Shown piece by piece: positions 61,001-64,000 of a DNA stretch of 64,000 nt (position 1 is its first letter; the number at the start of each line of letters is the position of its first letter). Source of the stretch: Arthrobacter sp. OVS8 (GTDB taxonomy: Bacteria; Actinomycetota; Actinomycetes; Actinomycetales; Micrococcaceae); assembly GCA_028370155.1 (NCBI GenBank), contig CP116670.1, forward strand, positions 310,001 through 374,000, written 5' to 3'. Below the pieces are notes generated by a model. The model searched no databases, was not told the DNA's origin, and saw only the letters and a list, made by a program, of their open reading frames with translations. Both the position numbers and the translations under genes were made by a program.

Positions 61001-63562
61001 CTACCCGGCGTCGGCCTGGCGGGCGCGCAGGGCGCGGGCCACGCCGTCACGGTTCTCCAGCATCATCCGCCGCAGCGCCGCGCTGTCCTCCGGCAGCGCG
61101 GCAAGGAATTCATCGGTCCGGTCGATGGTGGCCTGCGTGGTCAGCTGCGCCGGGTAGAGCCCGACGACGACCTGCTGCGCCAGCGCGTGCGTGCGCTCCT
61201 TGACGATGCCCGGGACGGCGTCGAAGTACTTCCCGGCGTACGGCTCCAGCAGGGACGTGTCGAGCACCCGGGTGAAGCCGCTGACGGCCGAGCCCTGGAG
61301 CGCGTTGGACAGCTCGCCCTTGACCACAATCGAGTCCCAGGCCGCGGCCTTGGCCTCGGGCGTCGGAATGGCCGCCTTGGCGAGGGCTGCCGCGTTCTGC
61401 CCGGTGGCGGTGTTGTCGTGCTCGAGTTCGGCGTCGATCGTGTCCTGCCCGGCGCGGCCGCCGACAACGAGGAGGTGATCAGTTCCCAGCGCAGGTCCTG
61501 GTCCACGGTGAGGCCCTCCAGCGTCAGGCTGCCCTCCAGCAACCCGGACACGGTGTCCAGCTGGGACGCGCTGCGGGCCAGCAGGGCATAGGACTTGACG
61601 AACTGCAGCTGCGCGTCGGAGCCGGCCGGGACGCCCGAGGCAAGCTCCCAGAGCCGGTCGGCGGCCGCAATCGCGGTGGCTTCCTTGTGTTCCGCGGCCA
61701 CGTAGAAGTTCAGCGCGGTGGCCAGTTGGCGCAGCTGGACCAGGATCACCGAGGAGTCGGATTCCTCGGCGATGTTGGCCAGGATCAGTTCCACGTAGCC
61801 GCGGGCCGGGGTTTCGCCGTCGCGGGCCGCATCCCAGGCCGAGCCCCATACGAGGGTGCGGGGCAGGCTCTGGTTGAAGTCCTTGAGGTGCGCCGTGGCG
61901 GTGGCCAGCGACTTCGGGTCGAGGCGGACCTTGGCGTAGGCGAGATCGTCGTCGTTGAGCAGGATCAGGTCCGGCTGGGCCAGTCCGGCCAGCGCCGGCA
62001 CGTCGGTGCGCCCGCCGTCGACGTCGAGTTCCTCGCGGTGGACGCGTTCCAGCTTCCCGGCGCCGTTGAGGTTGTAGAAGCCGACGGCGAGCCGGTGCGG
62101 GCGGAGGGTGGGCTGGGCCTCGGTGGCGGACTGCAGGATCGCGAAGGAGGAGATGGTGCCGTCCCCGCCGACGGACAGCTCGGGCTTGAGCGTGTTGACC
62201 CCGGCGGTCTCCAGCCAGAGCCGGCCCCACTGGTCCAGATCGCGGCCGCTGGACTTTTCGAGTTCGGCCATGAGGTCGCTGAGCTCGGTGTTCTGCCAGG
62301 CGTGCTTGCTGAAGTACTCGCGGACGCCGGCCATAAACTCCTCCGGACCCACCCAGGCGACCAACTGGCGCAGCACCGAGGCGCCCTTGGCGTAGGTGAT
62401 GCCGTCGAAGTTCACCTCGACGTCCTCCAGGTCGTTGATCTCGGCGAAGATCGGGTGGGTTGTGGGGAGCTGGTCCTGCCGGTAGGCCCAGGACTTCTCC
62501 ACCGAGGCGAAGGTGGTCCAGGCGTGGTCGAACCGGGTGTTTTCCACGGCGGCCAGGTGGGACATGTACTCGGCGAAGGACTCATTGAGCCAGAGGTCGT
62601 TCCACCAGCGCATCGTCACGAGGTCCCCGAACCACATGTGGGCGAGTTCGTGAAGCACGGTGATGGCACGGCGTTCCACCTGGGCGTCGGTGACCTTGCT
62701 GCGGAAGACATAGCCTTCCAGGATGGTGACGGCGCCGGCGTTCTCCATGGCCCCGGCGTTGAACTCCGGGACGAACAGCTGGTCGTACTTCTCGAACGGG
62801 TACGGGCAGCCGAACTGTGCCTCGAAGAACTCGAAACCCTGGCGGGTGAGCTCGAAGATGTTGTCCGCGTCCAGGTACTGCATCAGGGATTTGCGGGCGA
62901 AGACGCCCAGCGGCGTGACCTTGCCGTCGGCGGAGACCACTTCGCTGCGGACGGACTGGTACGGCCCGGCGATCAGGGCCGTGACGTAGGAGGAGAGCCG
63001 CGGCGTGGGGGTGAATTCCCACACGGAGCGGGCGCCGCCGTCCGTGCCGGGGATGGTCTCGACCGGCGGCGGGGTGGGGGTTGGAGATGACATCCCAGTG
63101 TGAGGGCGCGATGACCGTGAACGTGAAGCTGGCCTTGAGGTCGGGCTGTTCAAACACGGCAAACATCCGGCGGGAATCCGGAACCTCGAACTGGGTGTAG
63201 AGGTACACCTCGTGGTCCACCGGGTCCACGAAGCGGTGCAGCCCTTCGCCCGTGTTCATGTACGGGGCTTCGGCGACCACCAGCAGCTCGTTGTCCGCCG
63301 CGAGGTCCGCCAGCTGGATGCGGACGCCGTCGGACACCTCGGCAGGGTCGAGCTCGCGGCCGTTCAGGGTCACGCTCTGCACGGCGGCGGTGACCGCGTC
63401 GATGAAGGTCGAGGACCCCGGCTTGGCCGTGAACTTCACGGCGGTGGTGGTGCCAAAGACTTTCTCCCCGCGGGTCAGGTCGAGTTCGACCTCGTAGGAG
63501 TCGACGGCGATCAGGTCGGCGCGGTCGCGTGCCTCGGCGCGCGTCAGGTTCATTCCGGGCAA
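61001..63562 (-). CDS. pepN: Aminopeptidase N (M1 family)
   Basis: A zinc exopeptidase of about 854 residues that trims amino acids from peptide N ends in the cytoplasm. PEFNAGAMENAGAVTILEGY has the GAMEN substrate motif, ITVLHELAHMWFGDLVTMRW the zinc HExxH, and WLNESFAEYMSHLAAVE the third ligand Glu. NLTRAEARDRADLIAVDSYE is the usual actinobacterial N end, and the C-terminal ERAP1-like domain runs to RRMMLENRDGVARALRARQA. Frame breaks lie near 63080 and 61465. The TTG at 63562 fits the GGAGG ribosome site with a 7-base spacing; ATG 63553 is the alternative. Confidence 0.95.
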
Positions 63563-63698
63563 AGTGGGGCCTCCAGGGATGCTTAGGGGTGGGAACTCGA
63601 TACTGTGAAATTATTCTTTCACTTCTGCCGCTCTTGGCAAGTTGCCTGCGTCACACCCGGTTACCGAACGCCGAATCGCCGGGAGTAGCGTTAGGGAT

Positions 63699-64000
63699 AT
63701 GGGAAAGCTTCGAGACTCCGTCGATGCCAGGGCGCTGCGTTTCGCCGTGGGGTTCCCCCTGATGCTCGCGGCCGCGTTTGTGGTGTGCGCTTTCCTCCTC
63801 CGCTCCGATCTGCCCGCGTCGCTGGCGGTGCGCTGGGCCGGGGAACCGCCGTGGACTTCGCGCCGTTCGGGGCCGTCGTCGGGACCGGTGCGGTGATGAT
63901 CGTGCTGATCGGCTGGGCTGTGCTGGTGCAGGCCGTCCCGCTGTCCCGCCCGGCCATCATGCGCCGGATCATGATGGGTACCGGCCTGTTCGTGAGCCTC
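63699..64000 (+). CDS. Membrane protein, DUF1648-like, cut by window edge
   Basis: The first 100 residues of a membrane protein. FAVGFPLMLAAAFVVCAFLL is the first membrane segment, followed by SDLPASLAVRWAGE, which resembles the DUF1648 motif (LPxxxxxHW) of SdpI-like immunity and sensor proteins, then VMIVLIGWAVLVQAVPL as a second segment. A frame break lies near 63850. TAGCGT (63686-63691) ends 7 nt before the ATG. It is divergent from pepN. The remainder is outside the window. Confidence 0.7.

Noticed and set aside
61687..63090. Long open frames opposite real genes, such as the 467-codon frame over pepN and similar frames over aceE, acyl-CoA dehydrogenase and fasR
   Set aside because: They are antisense shadows in GC-rich DNA: low-complexity Arg/Gly/Ala or Val/Leu/Asp-rich proteins with no conserved motifs, opposite clearly recognised enzymes.

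Overview
The window is a high-GC actinobacterial chromosome segment. Gene content and order fit the Arthrobacter/Pseudarthrobacter group (Micrococcaceae): a FasR-type regulator beside fabD, homodimeric pyruvate dehydrogenase AceE, DUF3052, a MptB-like mannosyltransferase, a type-A RNase P RNA next to a long GAPDH, EttA, truncated haemoglobin O and PepN. The genus is inferred from remembered family and context patterns; no search was run. Most of the window is ordinary core and peripheral metabolism.

Layout. 0-5 kb: lipid precursor and pyruvate metabolism (fabD start, fasR, aceE). 5-9 kb: DUF3052, peroxiredoxin, sirtuin, GNAT, tRNA-Val, an FAH-family hydrolase. 9-15 kb: IclR regulator with an MHS-type transporter, then an XRE regulator divergent from an aldo/keto reductase and an exported flavodoxin. 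15-18.4 kb: a Tn554-like element (tnpA, tnpB, tnpC) with no visible cargo. 18.5-25 kb: a sugar-acid cluster (2-hydroxyacid dehydrogenase, beta-hydroxyacid dehydrogenase, IdnO, IdnD, GntR regulator, Gnd). 26-28 kb: cysteine synthesis (cysK-cysE) and msrA. 28-33 kb: Nif3-like protein, coiled-coil zinc-ribbon-like protein, YaaA, an esterase lipoprotein, SPFH protein. 32.7-34.8 kb: rnpB and gap. 35-42 kb: HNH nuclease, GH15 glucoamylase/trehalase, flavin disulfide oxidoreductase, methyltransferase, PfkB, PPK2. 42-53 kb: hydrolase, def, acyl-CoA dehydrogenase, tRNA-His, orn, mptB, alkD-like gene, two map genes, corA, tRNA-Arg. 53-64 kb: an SSB paralogue, ettA, tesB, glbO, mscS, epimerase, OsmC, pepN and the start of a DUF1648-like membrane gene.

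Two features run through the whole window. First, about two thirds of the protein genes are broken by one or more frame breaks. Where I traced them, adding a single base restores a full-length conserved protein, usually in a short C or G run. This is far more likely a sequencing or assembly error than biology, so gene coordinates here span the whole gene and the evidence text gives the breaks. Second, at least 21 genes have a TANNNT hexamer ending 6-7 nt before the start codon and no Shine-Dalgarno sequence, the signature of leaderless mRNAs; this also decides several start codons.

I found no CRISPR array, prophage, secondary-metabolite cluster or convincing anti-phage system. The points most worth follow-up are the cargo-free Tn554-like element, the operator-like palindromes before gap and the MHS transporter gene, the interlocked leaderless promoters between the alkD-like gene and map, and the second map gene paired with an XRE regulator.
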